Shown: positions 32,597 to 40,708 of the stretch, piece by piece | Layout: each line of letters opens with the position of its first letter | Position numbering within the stretch: position 1 is the first letter of the stretch | Source: JBBRHF01 sp038223055 | Lineage (GTDB): Bacteria > Actinomycetota > Actinomycetes > JACCUZ01 | Length of the DNA: 46,418 nucleotides | Direction of reading: 5' to 3' | NCBI GenBank assembly: GCA_038223055.1 | Contig: JBBRHF010000008.1 | Location: forward strand, 1 to 46,418 | Translations under genes and position numbers: made by a program | The notes under the pieces: generated by a model | The model's database searches: none | Seen by the model: the letters and a program-made list of their open reading frames with translations, nothing else | What the model was told of the DNA's origin: nothing

Positions 32597-32866
32597 TCAG
32601 GCCTTGACCGCCAGCGCCAGCGGCGTGATCGCGGGCGAGTCGCGACCGGCACGCCAGGCGTCAAGGCCTCGGCGGTGACGGGCCGGGGACAGGTGATAGC
32701 CCTGCGCGAGGTGGCAGCCGTATCCGGCGAGGGCTTGCCGGGCCTCCTCGGTCTCGACGCCCTCGGCGACCAGCTCGGTGACCGGCAGCTCCAGCAGGTC
32801 GGGCGGTACGCCGTGGGTGGCGAGCAGCTCGGCCACCTGGGCGGGCAGGCTCTCGTCGAGCAGGTT
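32597..32866 (-). pseudogene. EAL domain remnant with in-frame internal deletion
   Basis: The frame reads NLLDESLPAQVAELLATHGV, then PPDLLELPVTE joined directly to LVAEGVETEEARQALAGYGC and HLAQGYHLSPA. An intact EAL domain has about 95 residues between 'ELxxTE' and 'VAEGVE' including DDFGTGYSSL and the catalytic Lys. The join is seamless and in frame, as if deletion occurred between short similar sequences. The protein could not hydrolyse c-di-GMP. The N-terminal half of the domain, including the EAL motif itself, is also gone. Confidence 0.8.
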
Positions 32867-32909
32867 ATCGGTCTCCCGTCGCAACCAGGCGGAGTGCCGC
32901 CCATCCCTG

Positions 32910-33260
32910 CTACGTCCGCTGGCGCGCTTGGCGGCCCCGTCGGTGGCGTCGGCGAGGTCCAGCAGCCGGTACAGCGTGCGACGGTCTGTCTCGTTTGCGC
33001 GGCGCTGTCCCATCCTCCTGCTCCCGGACCAGCTCCTGCTCCCGGATCAACACGGCCAGGGCGTCGAGGATGCGGTTGAGCTGGTAGCCGTAGCTTCCGA
33101 CGCTGTCCACCACGGCCTGCTCGATGTCGCTGTCGCCGATGTTGGCCTGGCCGAGAACGATGGTCGGGCTGACGAACCGCCGCCAGTCCGTCAGGGAGAG
33201 GTAGGTGAACGCGAAGTTCTTGAGCAGGTTGGCCCGCGCTGAAGACAGGTGCCGAGCCAC
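32910..33260 (-). CDS. Small hypothetical protein next to EAL remnant
   Basis: A 116-residue frame. The first 85 residues look like genuine protein: RANLLKNFAFTYLSLTDWRR, FVSPTIVLGQANIGDSDIEQ, VDSVGSYGYQLNRILDALAV. The last 30 residues (Arg-rich) overlap the upstream part of the EAL remnant and look like a run-on after a frameshift. I do not know the family. The protein was probably about 85-90 residues long originally. Confidence 0.5.
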   Translation of the reverse strand: MARHLSSARANLLKNFAFTYLSLTDWRRFVSPTIVLGQANIGDSDIEQAVVDSVGSYGYQLNRILDALAVLIREQELVREQEDGTAPRKRDRPSHAVPAAGPRRRHRRGRQARQRT

Positions 33261-33326
33261 TCATGTCGACCTCCGGTTCCCGTGCGGCAGTCTCCGCCGT
33301 GGACCTGCACTCAAGGCGCCGATCTA

Positions 33327-33340
33327 TCTGACGTCAGATC
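33327..33340. promoter_or_regulatory. 14-bp perfect palindrome upstream of the VOC gene
   Basis: ATCTGACGTCAGAT lies 77-90 bases before the VOC ATG, in the gap between it and a divergent gene. A perfect palindrome of this length in an AT-richer patch suggests a dimeric repressor site. No regulator is adjacent. Confidence 0.5.
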
Positions 33341-33416
33341 TATGCCTGACCGATAGGTTCTTCCCAAGCCAGCGGTCTATGCCGGCAAGACACCAACAAC
33401 AGCTGGGAGTGCGAAG

Positions 33417-33833
33417 ATGACGACCCGCCTCAATCCCTACCTGGGCTTCCGGGAATGCGCCAAGGACGCGATGGACTTCTACCAGTCGGTCTTCGGCGGC
33501 GATCTGACTCGCAGCACGTTCGCCGAGATGCACGCCAGCCAGGACCCCGACGAGCAAGACAAGATCATGCACTCGATGCTGGTGACACCGAACGGGCTGA
33601 CGTTGATGGCCGCCGACACGCCCAACAGCATGGAACTGCGGCCGGGCAACAACTACTCGGTCTCGCTCAGCGGCGACGACGACGCCGAGCTCCGGGGCTA
33701 CTGGTCGGCGTTGGCCGAGCGTGGCACCGTCACTATGGCGCTCGAGAAGGCTCCCTGGGGCGACAGCTTCGGCATGTGCGTCGACGACTTCGGCGTCGCC
33801 TGGATGGTGAACATCGTCGGCGGCGGGTCCTAG
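33417..33833 (+). CDS. VOC-superfamily (PhnB/YjdN-like) protein
   Basis: A 138-residue protein with two beta-alpha-beta-beta-beta modules. Typical blocks: RLNPYLGFRECAKDAMDFYQ, SVFGGDLTRSTFAEM, the loop DKIMHSMLVTPNGLTLMAAD and the C-terminal WGDSFGMCVDDFGVAWMVNI. These belong to the PhnB-type 'glyoxalase-like' group often called 3-demethylubiquinone-9 methyltransferase domain proteins, although no methyltransferase activity is implied. Function unknown. It ends convergent to a small membrane protein gene. Confidence 0.9.
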   Translation: MTTRLNPYLGFRECAKDAMDFYQSVFGGDLTRSTFAEMHASQDPDEQDKIMHSMLVTPNGLTLMAADTPNSMELRPGNNYSVSLSGDDDAELRGYWSALAERGTVTMALEKAPWGDSFGMCVDDFGVAWMVNIVGGGS

Positions 33834-33845
33834 CGCTGTCCTAGC

Positions 33846-34163
33846 TCAGCTGCCGCCGGAGGTCGCGACGCTGCCGCCGCTCGAAGACGAGCTCGGCGCA
33901 GTGGAGTTGGACGACGACGTCGAGCCCGTCGTCGTGGCGGCGGCGATCCCGGTCGTGCTGCTGGCCGTGCTCCCGGTCGCGCTGCTGGCGGACGCCGTCG
34001 AGCCGGGTCCGGCCACCAGCGCCGCGGTGAGCACGCCGGAGCCGGCGAGGGCACCGACCACGCCGAGCGCGGTGAGCCGTCGGACCTGGCGCCGAGCCCG
34101 GTCGGCGGCCGTCGCCCGGGCCAGGCCGGGGCCGGCCGCCCAGTCGAACGGCCGGTCACCCAT
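33846..34163 (-). CDS. Single-pass membrane protein with Ser/Thr-rich outer tail
   Basis: A 105-residue protein. A basic cytosolic start (DRARRQVRRLTA) leads into one transmembrane helix, LGVVGALAGSGVLTAALVAG (about residues 33-52), and then a tail of 50 residues made almost only of Ser, Thr, Gly and Ala. It starts at ATG 34163. I do not recognise a functional family, but similar proteins sit next to flavin- or redox-related membrane genes in actinobacteria. The low-complexity tail could be glycosylated. Confidence 0.65.
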   Translation of the reverse strand: MGDRPFDWAAGPGLARATAADRARRQVRRLTALGVVGALAGSGVLTAALVAGPGSTASASSATGSTASSTTGIAAATTTGSTSSSNSTAPSSSSSGGSVATSGGS

Positions 34164-34325
34164 CGGGCTGCGTGGGACTGCCTAGTCGGCGTTGGTGCTG
34201 TCGTCGTGGGTGCTGTGGTCAGTGGATTTCATGTCCACACCATGACGACTGAGACCGCGACGACCCTGTGCGGCGGCTCAGGAGCCGCTATGTGGTCGGA
34301 GCCGTGTCGTCGAGGAGCCGTCCCA

Positions 34326-35291
34326 TCAGAACCGCGGGATGGTGACAACCCGGTCCTGCCCCACCGCGGCGGTCGGTGCGAAGCCGAACTTGCTGTCCAC
34401 CACCAGCAGTCGCCCACCCACGGCCTTGGCGGTGGTGAAGGTCCGGTCCGCCGGTGTGAGGAGCACGTTGCGCACCCGGCCCGACGCGTTGTCGGCGGCG
34501 AGGCGCACCGCGCTGATCTGACGAGCGAAGTTCTGCACGACGTACAGCGTTGCGCCCTTGCGCACCAGGCCATCGGCATTGGTCAGCCGCGTCCCGCCGA
34601 GATCGACCTCGGCGATTGCCTTGGTGGCCAGGTCCACCCGCCACAGCTGTCCGGTCGTGCCCTGCGCGACGAGCAGGAAGCGCCGGTCGCGGCTGGTGAC
34701 GATGCCGCCGAGATCGAAGTCGGTCAGCGACGGGGTGTAGGTGATCGCCGGGCTCACATCGAGCCACTTCTCCAGCGTCCAGGTGCCGTTCTCGCGGTGC
34801 ACCCGCCAGATCACCGGAAGGGAAGAGTCGGTGACATAGGCCGACCCGTCCGGCCCCACCCAGACGTCGTTGAGGAAGGAGCCGGGCGCGCCGGTGGGCA
34901 GCTCGGCCACCAGGTCGCCGCTGCGCGAGAACACCCGGACCTCGCCCGTGGGACCACCGGCGACGTAGACCCGGCCGTGGTGGTCGACGTCGATCCCGCG
35001 CCCGTTGTCGCCAGCTCGAGGCCCGACCCAGACCTGCAGGCTCTGCTGGCCGACCCGGCCTCGGTAGATGGTGCCGTCACGGTTAGTGGCGCTGACATAG
35101 AAGGTCTTGCGTAGGTGGTCGACGCCGATGCCCTCGAGAAACACCCCGGCCTCGGGCAGGTCGTAGGCAACATCGAGGTGCGTCGCGTGGTGCGGCCGGT
35201 CCTGAGCGGATGCGACGGGGGGCGGCGCGAGGAGCGCGGCGAGCGGGGTGGCCAGGGCGGCAGCGAGCAGTACGGCGAGCGGGCGGCGCAT
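34326..35291 (-). CDS. Secreted beta-propeller (SMP-30/NHL-like) protein
   Basis: A 321-residue exported protein. The signal peptide (MRRPLAVLLAAALATPLAAL to VASAQ, about 30 residues) is followed by repeated blade motifs: FLEGIGVDHLRKTFYVSATN, GRGIDVDHHGRVYVAGG, GSFLNDVWVGPDGSAYVTDS and TNADGLVRKGATLYVV. The pattern is that of SMP-30/gluconolactonase/NHL propellers, which bind Ca2+ and hydrolyse lactones in some members. It is divergent from the GntR regulator at 35404, so that regulator probably controls it. Confidence 0.82.
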   Translation of the reverse strand: MRRPLAVLLAAALATPLAALLAPPPVASAQDRPHHATHLDVAYDLPEAGVFLEGIGVDHLRKTFYVSATNRDGTIYRGRVGQQSLQVWVGPRAGDNGRGIDVDHHGRVYVAGGPTGEVRVFSRSGDLVAELPTGAPGSFLNDVWVGPDGSAYVTDSSLPVIWRVHRENGTWTLEKWLDVSPAITYTPSLTDFDLGGIVTSRDRRFLLVAQGTTGQLWRVDLATKAIAEVDLGGTRLTNADGLVRKGATLYVVQNFARQISAVRLAADNASGRVRNVLLTPADRTFTTAKAVGGRLLVVDSKFGFAPTAAVGQDRVVTIPRF

Positions 35292-35304
35292 CAGCAGGTC
35301 CTCC

Positions 35305-35349
35305 AGAGCAGTGTCGGTCAGAGCAGTGTCGGTCAGAGCAGTGTCGGTC
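35305..35349. repeat. Three tandem 15-bp repeats in a divergent promoter region
   Basis: AGAGCAGTGTCGGTC is repeated three times without error (35305, 35320, 35335). It lies 14 bases upstream of the propeller gene start and 55 bases before the gntR start. The repeats would lie in the propeller gene's leader or promoter. They could be iterated binding sites or plain slippage. Confidence 0.9.
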
Positions 35350-35386
35350 AGGCATCGTCATCGGCCGGTGGACCGGTACAAGCATC

Positions 35387-35396
35387 TGGTATACCA
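35387..35396. promoter_or_regulatory. GntR/FCD operator-like palindrome
   Basis: TGGTATACCA is a perfect 10-bp palindrome fitting the FadR-subfamily consensus T-n-G-T-n-A-C-n-A. It lies 7 bases before the gntR start codon, where binding would block transcription or translation, so autorepression is likely. Confidence 0.65.
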
Positions 35397-35403
35397 TCTG
35401 CGG

Positions 35404-36060
35404 GTGACCGCGGCAACCCCCAGCCACGTCGACGACCGAAGCGGCTCCCTCAGCGACACGGTGCGCGACGAGGTGCGACGGCGCATCGTCGACGGCGAGC
35501 TCCCCCCGGGCGCGCGGCTGGTGGAGCGCCAGATCGCCACCGACCTGGGAGTCTCCCGGGTTCCGGTTCGCGAGGCGCTGAAGGCGCTGCAAGCCGAGGG
35601 CTTCGCCGAGGACCGGCCGCGGCGCGGGATGGTCGTGCGGGTCCTCACCGAGCGCGACATCGAGGACCTCTTCGACGTCCGGGAGGCACTCGAGGCTGTC
35701 CTCTGCCGCCGCGTCGCCCAACGCGTCGACCAGACCGGCCGAGCGCAGTTGCGTGACGTGCTCGCCTCGGCCCACGACGCGCTGCGGCGAGGCGACCACA
35801 CCGAAGCCGTGCGCGCCAACGCCGCGTTCCACGATGCCCTGCTTCTGGCTGCCAACAGCCCCGTGCTCGCGGCGCTGCTGGAGCCACTAGGAGGGCGGAT
35901 GCGCTGGCTGCTCCAGCAGCACGGCGACGCCACCGCGATCTACTCCGAGCACGTGCGCATTCACCAGGCAGTGATCGATGGGGACGTCGAGCGCGCCACC
36001 TCCCTGGCCCGCGAGCACCTGGTCACCAGCCGGGCCGCCCTGGCTGCGACCGGCGACTGA
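35404..36060 (+). CDS. GntR-family regulator (FadR/FCD subfamily)
   Basis: A 218-residue regulator. The N-terminal winged helix has the GntR signature VRRRIVDGELPPGARLVERQ and VSRVPVREALKALQAEGF. The C-terminal all-helical FCD domain has LFDVREALEAVLCRRVAQR, FHDALLLAANSPVLAALL and HVRIHQAVIDGDVERATSLA with the metal/ligand-binding His residues. Such regulators respond to small carboxylic acids. The GTG at 35404 directly follows the operator-like palindrome; the frame stays open further upstream through the 15-bp repeats, which is not credible coding. Likely target: the divergent propeller gene and itself. Confidence 0.9.
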   Translation: MTAATPSHVDDRSGSLSDTVRDEVRRRIVDGELPPGARLVERQIATDLGVSRVPVREALKALQAEGFAEDRPRRGMVVRVLTERDIEDLFDVREALEAVLCRRVAQRVDQTGRAQLRDVLASAHDALRRGDHTEAVRANAAFHDALLLAANSPVLAALLEPLGGRMRWLLQQHGDATAIYSEHVRIHQAVIDGDVERATSLAREHLVTSRAALAATGD

Positions 36061-36062
36061 CG

Positions 36063-36185
36063 TCCCGCGGCACCGTCTTCGCGCCCGCCCGTCTGACGCA
36101 CGAACTGCAAGCCGACCTGACCCGCGGCGGCTTCATCGACACCCTCGGCCCCGGACGCGTGTTCGCGGACCCTGCCCACCGGCGT
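36063..36185 (+). pseudogene. Possible C-terminal remnant of a SulP-type STAS domain
   Basis: Directly after the gntR stop, one plus-strand frame reads GTVFAPARLTHELQADLTRG then GFIDTLGPGRVFADPAHR. It resembles the end of STAS domains in SulP transporters ('DxLxRxGLxDxIGxDRIFPTLPxAV'). The match is short and unsupported by anything upstream, so it is a weak call. Confidence 0.25.
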
Positions 36186-36264
36186 GCGCCGTCCTCGCGA
36201 GGAGTGGAACCTTCGATTGCCTCCACCGCTGCCAGGCACATCGAGTGGAGCGGAACTCCCCTGT

Positions 36265-37832
36265 TTACCCGTGCGCGGCTGCGCGGCCCGTCGGCGGCGA
36301 GAGCGTCACGGGCCGGCGGAGGAGCCAGGTGGTCAGTTCGGCGGGGGCCTGGGGTCGGCTCAGGTGGAAGCCGTGGGCGATGTCGCAGCCGTAGGCACGA
36401 AGAGCCTGCAGCGTCGGTTCGTCCTCGACGCCCTCGGCGACCAGCCGTAGGTCCAGAGCGTGGACGAGTTCGACGGTGGATCGCACGATGGCGGCGCTGC
36501 GGGGTTGGTGAGGTCGCTGAGGAAGGACCGGTCCAGCTTCAGCTCGTCGACCGGAAGGTCGTGCAGGTAGGCCAACGAGCAGTAGCCGGTGCCATAGTCA
36601 TCGATGGACAGGTTCACCCCCAGCAGGGCGAGCCGGTCCAAGGTGCGCCGGCACTGCTCGGGGTCGGCCATCAACATGCTCTCGGTCAGCTCGAGGGTGA
36701 GCCTGCCCGCCGGTACGTCGCTGCTGGCGACCAGCCCGGCCACCTGCTCGGGCAGTTGCTCGTCGAGCAGGTTGGATGCGGACAGGTTCACCGACACGCG
36801 CACCTCCAGACCGTCCATGCGCCACAACCCGCACTGGTGCAGGGCCTCCCGCAGCACCCACAGGGTCAGCCGGCTCATCAGGCCGCTCTGCTCGACCAGC
36901 GGCAGGAACAGGTCCGGCGACAGCAGCCCGTGGCGCGGGCGCTCCCAGCGCACGAGTGCCTCGACCCCCACGACGGCGCCCGTCCTGACATCGCATTGTG
37001 GCTGATAGACCAGGCGAAGCTGGTCCCTATCCAGGGCGTCGATCAGCTCCTCGGCCATCCGCAGCCGGTCGCGGGTGTGCTGGTCGGTGTCGGGGTCGTA
37101 CAAACTGATCCCCCCGCCGCGGCGCTTGGCGGCGTACATCGCCACGTCGGCGCGCTGCAGGAGCCCGTCTGCTTCTGCGGCGCGGTCGGGGAACAGCGCG
37201 ATGCCGACGCTGGCCCCCATCCGCAGCGGGACCCCATCCAGCACGAACGGCTGCCGAAGCTGTTTCTCAACGCGGCGGGCAACCGCCGCGGCGCCCTCGG
37301 GGCTTTCGGTCAGGACCAGCGCGAACTCGTCGCCGCCGGTGCGCACCAGCAGGTCACCCGCACGGACCAGCGAGGCCAACCGCGGGCCGACCAGCCGCAG
37401 CACCTGATCGCCGGCCTGATGCCCGAGCGTGTCGTTGATCTCCTTGAAGCGGTCCAGGTCCACCAGCAGCACCGCGGTCGGCACGGGCGGGTGCCGCTGC
37501 AGCCGGTCGTGTAGGTGGGCGTGGAGCGCCCGGCGGTTTCCGAGTCCGGTGAGATCGTCGGTCAGCGCCTGCCGGCGGGCGTCGGCCAGCCGAAGCGCCT
37601 GCCGGAACGCCAGCTGGGTGCGGGCCGCGGTGCCGAACAGGGTGGCCCCGGCCAGCACCAGAACCACCAGCCCGAGATGGACGCGCGACGCGATCAGCAG
37701 GACTGTCAGCGGCGACAGACGGATAGGGCAAGGTGGTCCCGCCCCCCGCTGCGACAGCGGTGACGAGCCCGCCCGCAAGCCACGCCGCCGCGCCCAATCC
37801 TGCCGCCAGCACCTCGGGTCGGCGAGCGGCCA
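36265..37832 (-). pseudogene. Membrane GGDEF-EAL protein with two frameshifts
   Basis: The N-terminus (about 37832-37738) encodes membrane helices, LAARRPEVLAAGLGAAAWLA then GGLVTAVAAGGGTTLPYP. A shift near 37738 leads to a second helical stretch (LTVLLIASRVHLGLVVLVLA). The GGDEF domain follows (DDLTGLGNRRAL, RTGGDEFALV), then the EAL domain (YQPQCDVRTGAVVGVEALVR, IDDYGTGYCSLAYL). A second shift near 36500 separates FLSDLTNP from IVRSTVELVHAL, RLVAEGVED and IAHGFHLSRPQA. Both catalytic motifs are intact, so frameshift repair would give a bifunctional c-di-GMP enzyme. The 5' end is fused to another EAL gene. Confidence 0.8.
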
Positions 37833-38803
37833 GTGCCGAAGTCGTCGAGGGCCAGGCGGACCCCCAGGCTGCGCAGTTCGTCAAGCCGGCCGGCGGTTTC
37901 TTCCAGGTCGGTGATCGCCGCGGTCTCGGTGATCTCGATGCACAGCCGCGCAGCGGACAGCCCCGAGCGGGTCAGTGCCTTGGCGACGTCGGCGACCAGC
38001 CCGCGCTGCGCCAGTTGCAGAGGGGACACGTTCACCGAAACCGTCGGGGCGCCACCACCTGCCTCGCCCTGCCACCGCGCGGCTTCCGCGCAGGCGGTGT
38101 CGAGGACCCACCGGCCGAGGTCGAAGATGAGCCCGGTGCGCTCGGCGAGGGGGACGAACTCATCGGGGCCGACCCGGCCCAGTTCCGGGTCGTCCCATCG
38201 CGCCAGGGCCTCGAAGCCGATGACCCGACCGGAGGGTAGTTCCACCTGCGGCTGGTAGTGCAGGGTGAGGGCTGCCTCGCTCAGGGTCGCTCGCAGCCGA
38301 CGCTCCATGGCGCGTTCTCGCTCGGTGGCGGCGGTGTCGGGCCGCTGCCGCGGGTCAAAGTGTGCGACCCGCCCCCGCCCGTGGGCTTTGGCGCGGTACA
38401 TCGCGTGGTCAGCCTGGCCCAGCAGCACGTCCAGGGCGGTGACCGGGAGACTCTTCGCGGAGTGGTCGGCGCGGGCGATGCCGACGCTGGCCCCGATGCT
38501 GAGCAGGACCCGGTGGGGCGCGCGCCCGTCGTACCCCCTGGTGTCCACCACGAACGGAGCGGCTGCCTCAAGCACCAGCCGTCGGGCCATCACCGCAGCG
38601 TCTTCCGGGGACAGATCGTGTTCGGCACGGACGGCGAACTCGTCGCCTCCCAGGCGCACGACCAGGTCCCCGGCGCGGGCGACCGCGCGCAGCCGGCCGG
38701 CGAAGGCCACGAGGACCTGGTCGCCGCCGGCATGGCCGTACCGGTCGTTGACGTCTTTGAAGTGGTCGAGATCCACGTAGAGCAAGACGGCGCCCGCGGG
38801 TGC
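37826..38803 (-). pseudogene. Second GGDEF-EAL gene, truncated at both ends
   Basis: The frame opens in the middle of a GGDEF domain (AVLLYVDLDHFKDVNDRYGH, then RLGGDEFAVRAE) and passes into EAL (LHYQPQVELPSGRVIGFEAL, SVNVSPLQLAQRG, CIEITETAAITDLEE). It breaks right after LGVRLALDDFGTG. At that point the sequence switches to the membrane region of the next GGDEF-EAL gene. The start of GGDEF (DxLTGLxNR) is missing, and the upstream neighbour's stop codon abuts. So two similar genes lost the segment between them, while GGDEF and EAL motifs remain. Loss of the end of EAL should abolish hydrolase activity. Confidence 0.8.
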
Positions 38804-38806
38804 CCC

Positions 38807-39055
38807 TCAGCCGGGCGCGGCTGGCTTCGGGAGGTCTTCCAGCGGCACGCCCTTCTCGTCGCTAGCGGAACGATCACCGACGAAGGCGAGCATGTCCGCC
38901 TCCGTCGACACCAGCCGGTCCATCTCCTCCCCCGCGTCGCAGGAGAGCAAACTCAACTCCACCCGCCCGGCGCCCCGGCTCACCACCCGCCAGATCCCGC
39001 CGCTGTCCTCCCAGCGGCGCAACTGCCGCACCGAAGCCGAACTCACGCCACCCAT
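38807..39055 (-). CDS. Small hypothetical protein
   Basis: A soluble protein of 82 residues: VRQLRRWEDSGGIWRVVSRG, then VELSLLSCDAGEEMDRLVST and DMLAFVGDRSASDEK. The pattern is familiar from unnamed small actinobacterial proteins: a Trp-rich beta segment, a CDGGEE-like turn and an acidic LAFVGDR tail. No function is known to me. It starts at ATG 39055 and its stop touches the truncated GGDEF-EAL gene. Confidence 0.65.
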   Translation of the reverse strand: MGGVSSASVRQLRRWEDSGGIWRVVSRGAGRVELSLLSCDAGEEMDRLVSTEADMLAFVGDRSASDEKGVPLEDLPKPAAPG

Positions 39056-39083
39056 GGTAGGTCGACGCGGCTAGCCGTCTCGA

Positions 39084-40067
39084 TCAGCGCTCCTGGGTGC
39101 GGTAGTAGTCGCGCCAGACCAGCTTGTAGACGGGGATCTTGAGGGGGATGGAGCGCACGCCGGGGATGAAAGGGACCAGGAGCAGGCCCAGGGACAGGAC
39201 CATCATGAGCACCCAGACCAGGGCGTCGGCGTTGTCGGACGTGGAGAACGGCTTGATCTGGTACCAGAAGGTGTAGAGCCAGAGCCAGGGCTGCCCGGGG
39301 TAGGCCCCGGTTTCATTCATCATGCCCCACTGGTCGCCACCCAGGTGCTGGGCCACGGCGGCATCTTCGAGGAAGGTGCCGTCGGCGATGAACAGCACCG
39401 GCATGGTGTAGTCGGTCTGGAAGAACTGGCCCTGGGACAGCAGAGCCCCGTCCAACCCGCCGGACTGGGCCATCTTGAGCAGGGCGGCCAGCATCACCGG
39501 CACAGGGCCGTAGTCTGCAGCGGCGACCTTGGCCGGGTCATTGCCGGGGGCCTTCTGCAGCGCCTTGTCGTAGGCGCCGGCCCAGGTCAGACGCTGGGCG
39601 GGTGTCGCACCCTTGAAGGCGCCAAGAGCGGCGGTCAGGGCCGGGTCCCCGGGCACCCCCGAGAGCGGCTTGACCACGAAGTCGGTGACGGTGTCGATCG
39701 GGTGGGTCACCCCGGGCCAGTTCTGAGGGGCCAGCGGCCCGATCTTCTGGGCCGCGCTCGTGTCCGAGGTGTAGGGCGGGCCGTAGCCGGCCGAGGCGCT
39801 GGCCCCGTCCAGCTCGGCCGCTCCGGTGAGCAGGAAGTCCCCCGGGGCGCCATTGGCCCAGCTGGCGATGGTGATCTGCTTGACGTCCGGAGAGGAGAAC
39901 AGGGCCGCGAGCGCCGCGGTGAGCACTGCGACGACCACCAGGGCGACCACGAACTCCTTCGCCAGGTCGTACTCGCGGGTCGGGCCGGACCACTTGGCGC
40001 GCGGCGCGCCCGCCGTACCGGCTCCGGCTGGAGACGCGTTCGAACGGGGTGCTGCGGTGGCGGTCAT
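39084..40067 (-). CDS. Cytochrome b complex C-terminal-like subunit with large external domain
   Basis: A 327-residue membrane protein and last gene of a three-gene operon. One helix near the N-terminus (EFVVALVVVAVLTAALAALF, about residues 38-57) is followed by about 190 residues outside the membrane (SSPDVKQITIASWANGAPGD onwards). The end has PGQPWLWLYTFWYQIKPF and a helix, LVWVLMMVLSLGLLLVPFIP, then a cytosolic KIPVYKLVWRDYY tail. It takes the place of the C-terminal half of cytochrome b or PetD, but the quinol-oxidation motif PEWY is absent and there are too few helices. Its ATG overlaps the stop of the cytochrome b gene (ATGA). Confidence 0.75.
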   Translation of the reverse strand: MTATAAPRSNASPAGAGTAGAPRAKWSGPTREYDLAKEFVVALVVVAVLTAALAALFSSPDVKQITIASWANGAPGDFLLTGAAELDGASASAGYGPPYTSDTSAAQKIGPLAPQNWPGVTHPIDTVTDFVVKPLSGVPGDPALTAALGAFKGATPAQRLTWAGAYDKALQKAPGNDPAKVAAADYGPVPVMLAALLKMAQSGGLDGALLSQGQFFQTDYTMPVLFIADGTFLEDAAVAQHLGGDQWGMMNETGAYPGQPWLWLYTFWYQIKPFSTSDNADALVWVLMMVLSLGLLLVPFIPGVRSIPLKIPVYKLVWRDYYRTQER

Positions 40068-40708
40068 CGGGTCCCCCGTCCGGGCGCGCCGGCGGCTGGG
40101 TCCGGCGTCGGTCCGTCCTGCGCCCCGATCGGAGGCACCACCCCGCGGCGGCGCACCTGCACCACGTGCACCCCCACGATCAGGCCCACCACCAGGGGCA
40201 GCAACACGATGTGCCACATCAACATCTGACCGAAGTTGGTGACCGTGAAGTAGGCCCCGACGCCAACCGAGTTCAACCCGTCTTTGGCCTCCGCGGCGAT
40301 GAACTGGGAGTCGAAATTGGTCTGGATGAGGTAGCCGGTGAACGCGGTCCCGATCGAGGCCAGGAACGCCAGCACTCCGGTCACCCAGGTCAACGCCCGC
40401 CCGCCGCGCCACGCGGCCATGAAGAACTTGCCCCACAGGTGGATCACCATGAACCCCATGAACAACTCGGTGCCCCACAGGTGCAGGCTGTTCACGTAGT
40501 GCCCCACACCCGAGGTGTGCCACCATTGCGGGCCTTCCAGCGCCAACACGCCCCCGGTGCCCAGCACCACCAGGAACGCCGCCGACGTGAGCACGCCAAA
40601 CACATAGATCCAGGAAGCCACGTACGACGGCTGGCGGTCGGGCAACAACTCATCCGGCGGCAGCTCGCGGACCAGTCGCTCGCGCAGCCCCGCCGTCCAG
40701 GTGCTCAC
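40064..40708 (-). CDS. Cytochrome b (b6-type N-terminal domain)
   Basis: A 214-residue di-haem membrane protein with four helices. Haem ligands are His76 and His90 in the second helix (NSLHLWGTELFMGFMVIHLW) and His166 and His181 in the fourth (MWHIVLLPLVVGLIVGVHVV). The spacings of 14 and 15 match the b6-type pattern. Conserved GTGxxLALE (LGTGGVLALEG) and FTGYLIQ are also seen. It corresponds only to the N-terminal half of a bc1 cytochrome b. GTG start overlapping the stop of the 61-residue gene upstream. No Rieske or cytochrome c gene is adjacent. Confidence 0.9.
   Translation of the reverse strand: MSTWTAGLRERLVRELPPDELLPDRQPSYVASWIYVFGVLTSAAFLVVLGTGGVLALEGPQWWHTSGVGHYVNSLHLWGTELFMGFMVIHLWGKFFMAAWRGGRALTWVTGVLAFLASIGTAFTGYLIQTNFDSQFIAAEAKDGLNSVGVGAYFTVTNFGQMLMWHIVLLPLVVGLIVGVHVVQVRRRGVVPPIGAQDGPTPDPAAGAPGRGTR

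Noticed and set aside
36159..37514. 451-codon plus-strand frame over the GGDEF-EAL gene
   Set aside because: Translation is without motifs, while the minus strand has intact GGDEF and EAL signatures.
39084..40526. Full 480-codon frame for the third cytochrome-operon protein
   Set aside because: The first 153 codons are the cytochrome b gene in a wrong frame; the ATG at 40067 gives the ATGA overlap.
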